Positions 5,290-11,859 of a DNA stretch of 11,859 bases are shown here, one piece after another. Below the pieces are notes generated by a model. It had not been told where the DNA came from, did not search any database, and saw nothing but the letters and a program-made list of their open reading frames with translations. Source of the stretch: Clostridia bacterium (lineage in GTDB: Bacteria; Bacillota; Clostridia; Oscillospirales; Acutalibacteraceae); NCBI GenBank assembly GCA_017381395.1, contig JAFOCH010000065.1, positions 1 through 11,859 on the forward strand, given 5' to 3'. A program made the position numbers and the translations under genes. Numbering within the stretch: position 1 is the first letter of the stretch; the number at the start of each line of letters is the position of its first letter.

Positions 5290-6456
5290 TCAATATACGT
5301 CGTAGGTAATTTTCTTGGGTGAAAGGTAGCTGATTTCGCCGTTGTTGTACTTGATATCAAGCTTTCCGCCCTCTTCGTCGAGCTTATTGTTGAATTCGTC
5401 GCCCTTGATTTGCTGACGGAGACTTTCGTCCAAGCTGTAAATGTAGTAGGGGTCAGCATTGATGTCGCTCTTTACAACGAGGGTGTAAGAATCTTCGCTT
5501 TCGATAACCTTAACTTCGCCGACCTTCATTTTATAAATTTCGTCAAAGTTTGCGCTTTCGTTGCCTGTTTCCTTGCTGGAAAGGAGGGTTGCGTGGCTGT
5601 CGAGCGGCTTTGTCGGAGCTTCTTTGGTTTCCTCGGTGGTTTCCTCGGTGTCCTTGTCGGCTTCCTTGTCGTCGGTCTTATTGTCAGCGTCAGCGGTGTC
5701 CTCTTTTTCGTGCTCCGACTCGTTATGCTCGTGGAAAATAGTTTCAAAGTCGGCATCACCCTTTGTCAAGCGGTCGGCATAGGTGTTGAGCTTTTCGAGA
5801 AGGTCCTTTGCCTCGTCTTCGGTGAGGGTGGTGGTGTTACCGTTTTCGTCTGTGTTTGAAAGGTTTTCGGTGATAACGTTTGCGATGCAGTAGTTATCAT
5901 TCATATATTTTTTGAGCTCTTCTTCGGTTACAGGAGTCTTACCCTCTTTGCCGTAAATGGCTTCAAAGAGGTTGCCTCTGAGGTAGCCGGCATTACGCAT
6001 ATACTCGGTGTATGAAGTTCTGTTAACGCCATTTTCCTCGTACATGATGCCGTAGCCGTATGAATCCCAGAGATAGCTTACATATGCGTCGAGACCTGCC
6101 TTATCCTCGTCGGAAAGGGTAACCTTGTACTCTTTTGCGAGGGTTTCGGTAGCAATGTACTGGCGAACAAGCTTTTTGGTTTCGTCCTTTACATAGTCGT
6201 AGTAGTCGACTACTTTACCGTCATTTTTAATCTGAACGTCGCCGTAATCTTTGATTTGGGCGTCGCCTTCATTCTGCTCGTCGGCAAGAGTTCTGGCTGC
6301 ACCGTCAGCTTCGAGCAGCATAGCTAAATACATACCGCCTGTAATTTCGATATCATCGTATGACGCAACAATCTCTTTTGCCTCGTGGCAGCCGACCATG
6401 GTCAGTGCGAGAAGGGCGGCAATGAGGGCTGCGACAGCTCGTTTTGTAAATTTCAT
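5290..6456 (-). CDS. PrsA/SurA-like lipoprotein foldase (peptidyl-prolyl isomerase type)
   Basis: A 388-residue lipoprotein. The N-terminus has a KR pair, a hydrophobic stretch and a lipobox ending LTMVGC, with Cys23 as lipidation site. The mature part starts VASYDDIEITGGMYLAML, typical of the SurA/PrsA N-terminal chaperone domain, followed by helical segments to about 185. A parvulin-like region follows (about 187-335; FDEIYKMKVGEVKVIESEDS resembles the FxxxxFxLKxGEVS segment), interrupted by an Asp/Glu/Lys/Thr-rich insertion at about 245-283. It probably acts outside the membrane, helping exported proteins fold; catalytic competence of the parvulin part is uncertain. The ATG at 6454-6456 has GGAGG 9 bases upstream. 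It is monocistronic, with its own promoter and terminator, divergent from the peptidoglycan operon. Its low-complexity insert is unusual for PrsA. Confidence 0.8.
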   Translation of the reverse strand: MKFTKRAVAALIAALLALTMVGCHEAKEIVASYDDIEITGGMYLAMLLEADGAARTLADEQNEGDAQIKDYGDVQIKNDGKVVDYYDYVKDETKKLVRQYIATETLAKEYKVTLSDEDKAGLDAYVSYLWDSYGYGIMYEENGVNRTSYTEYMRNAGYLRGNLFEAIYGKEGKTPVTEEELKKYMNDNYCIANVITENLSNTDENGNTTTLTEDEAKDLLEKLNTYADRLTKGDADFETIFHEHNESEHEKEDTADADNKTDDKEADKDTEETTEETKEAPTKPLDSHATLLSSKETGNESANFDEIYKMKVGEVKVIESEDSYTLVVKSDINADPYYIYSLDESLRQQIKGDEFNNKLDEEGGKLDIKYNNGEISYLSPKKITYDVY

Positions 6457-6491
6457 AGAATTAGACCTCCGATAAAAGTATTATCCGTCAA

Positions 6492-6520
6492 ATTATACAC
6501 CAAAAAAATCGAAATGTCTA
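6492..6520 (-). promoter_or_regulatory. Sigma-A-type promoter of the foldase gene
   Basis: On the minus strand TAGACA (6515-6520), a 17-base spacer and a perfect TATAAT (6492-6497). It lies 36 bases upstream of the ATG at 6454-6456. Confidence 0.8.
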
Positions 6521-6536
6521 GTATTTACTAACGATT

Positions 6537-6570
6537 TAATTATACGAGCCGAAAATTTTGCATATATATT
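6537..6570 (+). promoter_or_regulatory. Possible promoter region of the peptidoglycan operon
   Basis: CATATATATT at 6561-6570 could be a -10 element. No good sigma-A -35 lies 17 bases upstream; only TTATA at about 6540-6544. A CATA-type -10 with an ATA-containing -35 is loosely like sporulation sigma-E promoters, which would fit the downstream gene families, but the match is poor. Confidence 0.25.
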
Positions 6571-6599
6571 ACAAAAATTGCTGAAAGGTATGATGAATA

Positions 6600-7691
6600 A
6601 TGGCTCAAAACGAGCTTCACGAGATGATATCCCGCTACCAAAAGGAGCTTTTGCAGTATGCTCGGTCGGCAAAGCAGCCGCCCACGTCGCACTCAGCCAC
6701 AACTCGATCGACCGCGTCACGCTCGGTCACAAACAAACCAACTGCACCCGAGCCGACCAATCGCCCTCAACCAACTGCACCTCAATCAGCCGCACATCAA
6801 CCGACCGCATCCCAACCGACCGCGCCAACTAGGTCAACCCCTTTGCAACCAACACCACCCCGCTCAACTCAGCCAATGCAAGCCGCCCCGTCATCCTCCG
6901 CTATGCAGCCGCCCACACCGCCGCTTGACGAAATTGACAGCGGTTATATGCCCTACGAGTATGACGGATTCTATGGCGAGGAGTCGGGCGGCGTCCAAGC
7001 TGACCGCGACCTCGACCAAATTGACGGCTACCTCTTTGACCAAACGGACACTGGTTTTGACCAAATTAACTCCGATTTCGACCAAATGGGTAGCAATTTT
7101 GCGACCGATGAGGAGCTGAGCGGCTACTTTTCGGCATATCCCGAGGACGACCCCGACCAAATGTTTTCCTCGTACACCGACTCCGACACCGCCCAAAACC
7201 CGTCAACCGCCCAAAGCCCGTCTGCTGCCCAAAGCCCGTCAACCGACCAACCCTATTCCGCGCCAACCGTCACCGCCTTTGCCGATTCCGAGTCCGACAC
7301 CGAGCCGCAATTTGTCGGCTTTTTGGAGGTGACGGCGCGTACGGGTGACGGCGCAAAGCCGGTCGAAGCCGCCCTCGTCATCGTTTCGTCAACCGACGAA
7401 AAAGGGGAGCGGCTCGAATTCACTGCCCTCACCGATTCGAGCGGCACCGCCCGACTTTTTAACCTCCCCGCATCCAATCCCGCCAATACCGAAAGCCCCG
7501 ATATGCCCGACCGATTCATTCTGTATAACGTCAGCATCAGCAAACCGGGCTACTTTGATATGGTCAGCACGGGAGTGCCACTCATCGGAGGTATAACCTC
7601 GCGTCAGGATTTCAGAATGATACCTTTGCCCGAAGGGATTTCGAGCGACACCATCGAATTTGATAATACCGAGCCGCAGGACCTGAACTAA
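6600..7691 (+). CDS. Disordered Pro/Thr/Gln-rich protein with C-terminal carboxypeptidase-regulatory-like domain
   Basis: A 363-residue protein. Residues 1-25 form a charged amphipathic helix (ELHEMISRYQKELLQYARSAK). Residues 27-108 are Pro/Thr/Ser/Gln-rich. Residues 110-190 are acidic and aromatic with FDQ/LDQ/FDQM repeats (137-162), then an AQSPS repeat (198-214). The folded part is C-terminal (about 238-345): FVGFLEVTARTGDGAKPVEA, then a TDSSGTARLFNLPA turn and VSISKPGYFDMVSTGVPLIG, the pattern of a transthyretin-like carboxypeptidase-regulatory beta-sandwich. No signal peptide or membrane segment is visible. Such domains often accompany clostridial peptidoglycan-binding and spore-lysis proteins, and here the next gene, 16 bases on, is one. 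GAAAGG at 6583-6588 precedes the ATG by 11 bases. Likely an adaptor or structural protein of the same complex; not enzymatic as far as I can see. Confidence 0.7.
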   Translation: MAQNELHEMISRYQKELLQYARSAKQPPTSHSATTRSTASRSVTNKPTAPEPTNRPQPTAPQSAAHQPTASQPTAPTRSTPLQPTPPRSTQPMQAAPSSSAMQPPTPPLDEIDSGYMPYEYDGFYGEESGGVQADRDLDQIDGYLFDQTDTGFDQINSDFDQMGSNFATDEELSGYFSAYPEDDPDQMFSSYTDSDTAQNPSTAQSPSAAQSPSTDQPYSAPTVTAFADSESDTEPQFVGFLEVTARTGDGAKPVEAALVIVSSTDEKGERLEFTALTDSSGTARLFNLPASNPANTESPDMPDRFILYNVSISKPGYFDMVSTGVPLIGGITSRQDFRMIPLPEGISSDTIEFDNTEPQDLN

Positions 7692-7707
7692 AAAAGGAGG
7701 AGAAAAA

Positions 7708-9102
7708 ATGAACGGAACACCATTCATCCCGTCGACCATAACCGTCCACCTGGGACGTCCCGATGCCCCTGCCGAAAACGTGACTCTGCCCTTTCCCGAC
7801 TACATAAAAAACGTGGCATCGAGCGAACTGTACCCGACCTGGCCCGAAAATGCGCTCAGAGCGAATATTTATGCCCAGGTTTCCTTTGCCCTCAACCGAA
7901 TTTACACCGAATGGTATCGGTCGCAGGGTTATGATTTTGATATAACTAATACCACCGCCTTTGACCAGGCATTTGTGAATGGGCGAAGTGTCTTTGACGA
8001 GGTTTCGCGCATTGTTGACGAGCTTTTTAACGATTATGTGCGCCGTCAGGGTACGGTTGAGCCGCTTTTTACCGCCTATTGCGACGGACGGCAAACCACC
8101 TGTGACGGACTGCGCCAATGGGACACCGTCACCCTCGCTAATCAGGGACTCACCCCGTACGAAATTTTGCAGAGGTATTACGGTGACGACATCGACATTG
8201 TTTCGGCACCCGTAAGGGCGAATGTGCCGTCATATCCGGGGATTGCCTTGCGCGAAGGTGATGCAGGTAACTCGGTGCAACAGATGCAGCTTCGGCTCAA
8301 TCGCATCTCGCGAAACTACCCCGCCATACCCAAAATCGCCAATCCAAACGGCATTTTCGGTGCGGACACCGATGCGGCAGTGCGCGAATTTCAGCGGATT
8401 TTCGGGCTTTCACCCGACGGTATTATCGGTAAGGAAACCTGGTACCGCATCGCCTACATTTACACCTCGGTAAAGAAGCTCAGCGAGCTCAATTCCGAGG
8501 GCGTTCAGTATAGCGAAATCGCCACCCAGTACCCGTCGCAGCTGAGTGTCGGCTCGTCGGGCGAATACGTTTCGGTGCTGCAATATTATTTGGCGGTGAT
8601 TTCGCGGTTTTACGATTCGGTGCCGAGCGTTTCGCAGACGGGCGTTTTCGACACCCAGACCGAAAATGCCGTAAAGGCGTTTCAGCGCACATTCGGGCTT
8701 GACCCCGACGGCATTGTCGGGCGAAACACCTGGAACGACATATATCGTGCCTATCGTGGAATCGTTACCGATCAGGGACTTTTGTCGGGCGGAGCCGTCC
8801 TTTACCCCGGCTTTATTTTGCAGCTCGGCTCGTCTGGAGAGTACGTTTCCTTGCTTCAGGAGTATCTCAATGAGCTTGCGCGGGTTTATCCGTCGATACC
8901 TAGCGTCACGGTGGACGGCAGATTTGGTCAGGCGACCGATACGGCAGTTCGCGCGGCTCAAAATCAGCTCGGACTCACCCCCAATGGCATAGTCGGAGCG
9001 GTCACCTGGTCGGCAATCGCCAATGAATACGATACCCTTTACTTTGGCCGTCAGCGGCAGCAGGGTCAGTTTGGCGGCGAAACCATCACCCAAACCGAGT
9101 AA
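7708..9102 (+). CDS. SpoIID-like domain fused to three peptidoglycan-binding domains
   Basis: A 464-residue protein. Residues 8-165 fit the SpoIID family: LPFPDYIKNVASSELYPTWP, then ENALRANIYAQVSFALNRI, GYDFDITN, a DELFNDYV segment and YEILQRYYGDDIDIV. Glu40 aligns with the catalytic Glu of SpoIID lytic transglycosylases; Cys125 and Cys132 lie in the region where clostridial SpoIID binds zinc (inference). Three PG_binding_1 domains follow at about 181-250, 280-348 and 371-440, each with the FGxxTxxAVxxFQxxxGLxPDGIxGxxTW pattern. SpoIID cuts glycan strands during engulfment, but classical SpoIID has a transmembrane anchor and no PG-binding repeats, while this protein shows neither signal peptide nor anchor. 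It may therefore act in the mother cell around the spore, or be exported another way. GGAGG directly precedes the ATG. Part of the 6600-11233 operon. Confidence 0.85.
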   Translation: MNGTPFIPSTITVHLGRPDAPAENVTLPFPDYIKNVASSELYPTWPENALRANIYAQVSFALNRIYTEWYRSQGYDFDITNTTAFDQAFVNGRSVFDEVSRIVDELFNDYVRRQGTVEPLFTAYCDGRQTTCDGLRQWDTVTLANQGLTPYEILQRYYGDDIDIVSAPVRANVPSYPGIALREGDAGNSVQQMQLRLNRISRNYPAIPKIANPNGIFGADTDAAVREFQRIFGLSPDGIIGKETWYRIAYIYTSVKKLSELNSEGVQYSEIATQYPSQLSVGSSGEYVSVLQYYLAVISRFYDSVPSVSQTGVFDTQTENAVKAFQRTFGLDPDGIVGRNTWNDIYRAYRGIVTDQGLLSGGAVLYPGFILQLGSSGEYVSLLQEYLNELARVYPSIPSVTVDGRFGQATDTAVRAAQNQLGLTPNGIVGAVTWSAIANEYDTLYFGRQRQQGQFGGETITQTE

Positions 9103-9132
9103 AAGACCGCTCAACGAAAGGAAAATGATACA

Positions 9133-9642
9133 ATGTCAGCATCTGAAACACGCGAAATACAGGAAAAACTGCGAGCATTATCGCTCAGCGAGGGGCGGCT
9201 CCCCGAAATCGCCGCCGACGGCGTCTATGGGCCGCTTACGTCACTTGCCGTGTCGGCTTTTCAGCAGGATCAGGGGCTGTCGGTAACGGGAAATGTCGAC
9301 AGCGAAACTTGGAAACGGCTGAATGACCGCTACCTCGCCACCCTTTACGCCCAAAAGCCGCCCGAAAGGGTAGCCGCACTCGCTTGCAACCTGTGTCTGC
9401 GAATGGGGGAAACGGGCGACGATGTATATCTGCTCCAAACCATGCTTAATTTTATCAGTGAAAATCGGTTTTACAACATCGGCGGCGTGGACAAAAACGG
9501 CATCTATGACCAAAAAACTGCCGCGGCGGTCAGGGAGTATCAGCGCGCGGCAGGGCTTGGTATGACGGGCGACACCGATAAGCAAACTTGGGATGCCATC
9601 GCCGCCCTTTATAACAAATATTTTGAACAGGTGTGTAAATAA
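9133..9642 (+). CDS. Stand-alone protein with two peptidoglycan-binding domains
   Basis: A 169-residue protein made almost only of two PG_binding_1 domains, about 5-63 (ADGVYGPLTSLAVSAFQ ... SETW) and about 91-161 (GIYDQKTAAAVREYQ ... KQTW). No catalytic domain, signal peptide or membrane helix is present. It probably binds peptidoglycan or cortex and serves as a partner or targeting unit for the SpoIID-like protein, whose repeats it resembles; duplication from those repeats is plausible. AAAGG lies 11 bases before the ATG at 9133, and the gap from the previous gene is 30 bases. The stop lies one base before the next gene's GTG, indicating translational coupling. Confidence 0.8.
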   Translation: MSASETREIQEKLRALSLSEGRLPEIAADGVYGPLTSLAVSAFQQDQGLSVTGNVDSETWKRLNDRYLATLYAQKPPERVAALACNLCLRMGETGDDVYLLQTMLNFISENRFYNIGGVDKNGIYDQKTAAAVREYQRAAGLGMTGDTDKQTWDAIAALYNKYFEQVCK

Positions 9643-9643
9643 A

Positions 9644-11233
9644 GTGCAGACAGGAAAATTTATAAAAAACGCCGCCGTTTTAACCGTCACCGCCCTCGTT
9701 TTGCGTTCGATTGGAATGTTTTTTCGAATATGGCTTTCGGCGGCAATCGGTGCCGAGGGAATGGGACTGTATACCCTCATTTTGTCGGTGTATATGCTGG
9801 CATCCACCTTTGCGACCAGCGGCATTTCTACGGCGGTAACCCGACTGATAGCCGAGGAGCTTACCTGCGGCACCGCTCGGTCGGTCAGGCGAATTTTCGC
9901 TCGGTCGGTGCTACTCACCTTATGCGTTGCCATTCTTTCAACTGCGGCGGTTTTCTTTCTGTCCGACATTATAGCGGATCTGTGGATAAAGGATGTCCGT
10001 GCCGCCCTTTCGTTAAAAATTCTGTCCTTTTCGCTCCCCTTTATGGGCGTGTCCTCCTGCATTCGTGGCTACTTTATTGCCTGCCGGCGTGTGGTCGTTC
10101 AGTCCTCGGCGCAAATCTTTGAGCAGCTGGTACGAATCGGTCTGATAATGGGCATTATCGGCATTTTTGCTCCGTTTGGCATCGGCTACGCCGCGGCGGC
10201 GGTGCTGATTGGCGACACGGTTGCCGAAGCGGCGTCCTGCTTCTTTCTTTATATCGGGTATCGGTCGCATTCGCGAGGGATTACCGACGTCAGCGGCGGT
10301 CGAAAAACTCCACCGTATTCGGTGGTTGCTCGTCTAACCTCGATTTCGCTGCCGATTACGGCAGGACGCTATCTGACCACTGCCCTGCGTACCGCCGAAA
10401 GCCTGCTTGTGCCGTCAAAACTAGCTCTGCACAGCGGCTCATACTCGGGCTCTCTTGCCGCTTTCGGTCGGTTAAAGGGAATGGCGCTGCCGATTTTATT
10501 CTTCCCCGGCTCGTTTTTGACTGCGCTGTCGACCCTGCTCGTGCCCGAAATGTCGAGCGCGGCGGCATCGGGCGACCGTGAACTGATTCGTTCGGCATCG
10601 CGCAGAACCATCGGCATCACCTGTGAACTGTCGGCAATAATCGCGGGGATTTTTCTCGTTTTTTCGGGCGAAATCGGTGTCGTCGTTTATGGCTCAGTTG
10701 AGGTCGGGGTGCTGATTCGGTGCCTTGCTCCACTGGTGCCGCTGATGTATCTCGAAAGCGTCACCGACGGCATTTTAAAGGGGCTCGGTCAGGAAAAGGC
10801 GCTGTTCAAATACAATGTAGCCGACTCAGCCGTGCGACTCGTTCTCATCTATCTGGTGGTCGAAAGGTTTGGAATGGTCGGTTTTTTGACGGTGATGGTG
10901 GTATCGAATGCGCTGACGGCTTCACTTTGCATCGGGCGGCTGCTCATACGCGCGGAAATGGGCTTTGACCTGATAAATTGGGCGGTACGACCGATAATTT
11001 GCGCCGCTCTTTCGTCAGCCGCCGCCTTCTTTTTCACCGAAACGGTGGGTTTAAACGGCTCGACTCTCCGCCTTGTCATCGGCGGCACGGTGGCGGTCGG
11101 CTCTTATGCCGCGATAATGTACTACACCGGCGGCTTTCGCGAGCTCATTACCCGCACCGCCCACAAAAACGCCACTACCCACAAAAACGCTGTTGCCCAC
11201 TCAAACAGACCGCACAAATCAAAGCTGTTTTGA
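9644..11233 (+). CDS. SpoVB/MurJ-like multi-spanning lipid flippase (MOP superfamily)
   Basis: About 529 residues from a GTG start. The N-terminus, QTGKFIKNAAVLTVTALVLR then IGMFFRIWLSAAIGAEGMGL, is the classic opening of SpoVB/polysaccharide-transport proteins. About 12-14 hydrophobic helices follow, including MGLYTLILSVYMLASTF and LPILFFPGSFLTALSTLLVP, and the length fits SpoVB (roughly 520 aa). Family knowledge: these MOP exporters flip lipid-linked cell-wall or polysaccharide precursors, and SpoVB is needed for spore cortex. The C-terminal tail is basic and His/Asn/Lys-rich with two THKN/AHKN motifs. I chose GTG at 9644 because it follows the previous stop by one base and has AGGTG nearby; an ATG at 9593 in the same frame overlaps the preceding gene by 50 bases and would add a non-family extension. 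Last gene of the operon. MurJ-type activity is the main alternative. Confidence 0.85.
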   Translation: MQTGKFIKNAAVLTVTALVLRSIGMFFRIWLSAAIGAEGMGLYTLILSVYMLASTFATSGISTAVTRLIAEELTCGTARSVRRIFARSVLLTLCVAILSTAAVFFLSDIIADLWIKDVRAALSLKILSFSLPFMGVSSCIRGYFIACRRVVVQSSAQIFEQLVRIGLIMGIIGIFAPFGIGYAAAAVLIGDTVAEAASCFFLYIGYRSHSRGITDVSGGRKTPPYSVVARLTSISLPITAGRYLTTALRTAESLLVPSKLALHSGSYSGSLAAFGRLKGMALPILFFPGSFLTALSTLLVPEMSSAAASGDRELIRSASRRTIGITCELSAIIAGIFLVFSGEIGVVVYGSVEVGVLIRCLAPLVPLMYLESVTDGILKGLGQEKALFKYNVADSAVRLVLIYLVVERFGMVGFLTVMVVSNALTASLCIGRLLIRAEMGFDLINWAVRPIICAALSSAAAFFFTETVGLNGSTLRLVIGGTVAVGSYAAIMYYTGGFRELITRTAHKNATTHKNAVAHSNRPHKSKLF

Positions 11234-11369
11234 GCTGTGCCGAAACGGGGTGACTCTTTATGCCACGCGCCCCGACCACGCACCCGACTGCATCCCGACC
11301 ACGCGCCACCGACAGTACACCCATATTGTGTGCTCTCACACCTCCGCCCCCGTCAGAGCAAAAAAAATT
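11234..11369. other. C-rich non-coding spacer after the flippase gene
   Basis: This stretch is rich in CCGACC and CACGC words; CCCGACCACGC occurs at 11271-11281 and 11294-11304. The short open frame from 11260 runs straight through the terminator and is not credible. It may be a decayed extension of the flippase gene. Confidence 0.4.
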
Positions 11370-11404
11370 AAGCGGTTATCCCTTCCTGGTTGGGATAACC
11401 GCTT
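11370..11404. terminator. Strong bidirectional terminator
   Basis: AAGCGGTTATCCC (11370-11382) pairs perfectly with GGGATAACCGCTT (11392-11404) around a 9-base loop. The plus side continues TTTCATTTT; on the minus strand the hairpin is followed by AATTTTTTT. It can end both the flippase operon and the convergent zinc-ribbon gene. Confidence 0.9.
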
Positions 11405-11612
11405 TCATTTTCTGTTAAATGGGTTTCTTTCATCATAAACCTCATCCGTTTCGGGCAGGTTATGTGACCACTGTTAACAATAGCGTGCTTAGGGCTGCGC
11501 CGAGCAGAAAAGGTTTACTTTGTATATCGAAGGTAAACAAAACTAAAACCGTAATCTAATGAGTTCAGTTTTACTGAAACCCTCCTACAAAGCTAACTGC
11601 TAAAAGGAAAAA
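11405..11612. other. Non-coding spacer before the zinc-ribbon gene end
   Basis: I see no gene here. Two small inverted repeats are present: GTTTAC/GTAAAC within about 11513-11538 and TTCAGT/ACTGAA at about 11564-11578. Neither has a convincing U-tract, so they are not called as terminators. The stretch would be 3' untranslated sequence of the zinc-ribbon gene. Confidence 0.4.
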
Positions 11613-11859
11613 TTATTCAGCAGACTCTTTCATTTTTGCGAAGCATTCGCTGCAGTATACAGGACGATCCTCGCGGGGCTTGAAAGGAACCTTTGCTTCG
11701 GTGCCGCAGGATGCACAGGTAGCTGTGAACATCTCTCTGTTAGCTCTTTCGCTATTTTTGCGAGCCATACGGCAGTTTTTGCATCTCTGGGGCTCGTTAA
11801 CGAATCCCTTTGATTCATAAAATTCTTGTTCTCCGGCGGTGAATACGAATTCTTCGCCA
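11613..11859 (-). CDS. CxxC zinc-ribbon domain protein (partial, N-terminus missing)
   Basis: The last 81 residues plus stop of a gene entering from the right edge. EEFVFTAGEQEFYESKGFVN, then RCKNCRMARK, REMFTATCASCGTEAKVPFK and PREDRPVYCSECFAKMK show a CxxC at KNC, a second CxxC at CASC and a third at CSEC. This is the small, widely conserved Firmicutes protein combining a probable zinc ribbon with a CxxC-x17-CxxC domain. Relatives usually begin with a short segment containing the first CxxC, so about 10-15 residues should lie beyond the window. It is presumably a cytosolic zinc- or nucleic-acid-binding protein; its role is not established. No start codon is visible, so expression signals cannot be judged. 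Confidence 0.85.
   Translation of the reverse strand, partial: GEEFVFTAGEQEFYESKGFVNEPQRCKNCRMARKNSERANREMFTATCASCGTEAKVPFKPREDRPVYCSECFAKMKESAE

Noticed and set aside
6658..7119. Plus-strand frame rich in Arg, Pro and His inside the 6600-7691 gene
   Set aside because: Shadow of the Pro/Thr/Gln-rich region in another frame, with no independent start signals.
8410..9114. Minus-strand 234-codon frame opposite the SpoIID/PG-binding gene
   Set aside because: Antisense to a well-supported gene with recognised domains; no family features on this strand.
11260..11418. Short open frame after the flippase gene
   Set aside because: It runs through a strong perfect terminator stem and its composition is that of a C-rich spacer.

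Overview
The window looks like chromosomal DNA of a spore-forming, Gram-positive Clostridia-type bacterium, most plausibly an Oscillospiraceae/Ruminococcaceae relative. The evidence is strong GGAGG-type ribosome binding sites, TTGACA/TATAAT-type promoters, rho-independent terminators, a PrsA-like lipoprotein foldase, SpoIID-, SpoVB- and peptidoglycan-binding families, and a typical Firmicutes CxxC zinc-ribbon protein. No rRNA, tRNA, CRISPR array, transposase or integrase is visible.

Layout, left to right. (1) The left edge holds a very strong minus-strand promoter that fires into a hairpin-rich sequence running off the window, probably a structured RNA or leader that I cannot name. (2) Next is a small minus-strand membrane-anchored hypothetical protein. 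(3) A tight three-gene minus-strand operon (629-3512) has its own promoter and terminator. It encodes a four-helix membrane protein with two C-terminal zinc ribbons, a degenerate PP2C-like phosphatase, and a single-pass protein with an N-terminal zinc ribbon and a Ser/Thr-rich repetitive tail. It may be a membrane signalling module; I know no named system with this composition. (4) An AT-rich segment carries an orphan plus-strand Fic-domain AMP-transferase (3990-5180) with its own promoter and two strong inverted repeats. A terminator-derived direct repeat flanks the segment, so it looks like an inserted accessory island. (5) A minus-strand PrsA-like lipoprotein foldase follows (5290-6456).

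(6) Divergently from the foldase runs a compact four-gene plus-strand operon (6600-11233). It encodes a disordered protein ending in a carboxypeptidase-regulatory-like beta domain, a SpoIID-like domain fused to three peptidoglycan-binding domains, a stand-alone two-domain peptidoglycan-binding protein, and a SpoVB/MurJ-like multi-spanning flippase. The set points to spore or cell-envelope peptidoglycan handling, yet the first three proteins have no visible signal peptide. (7) After a strong bidirectional terminator, the right edge holds the 3' end of a minus-strand zinc-ribbon gene.

The best leads for something undescribed are the zinc-ribbon/pseudo-PP2C operon, the signal-less SpoIID/PG-binding/SpoVB cassette, the Fic island with its palindromic control region, and the unnamed structured RNA at the left edge.
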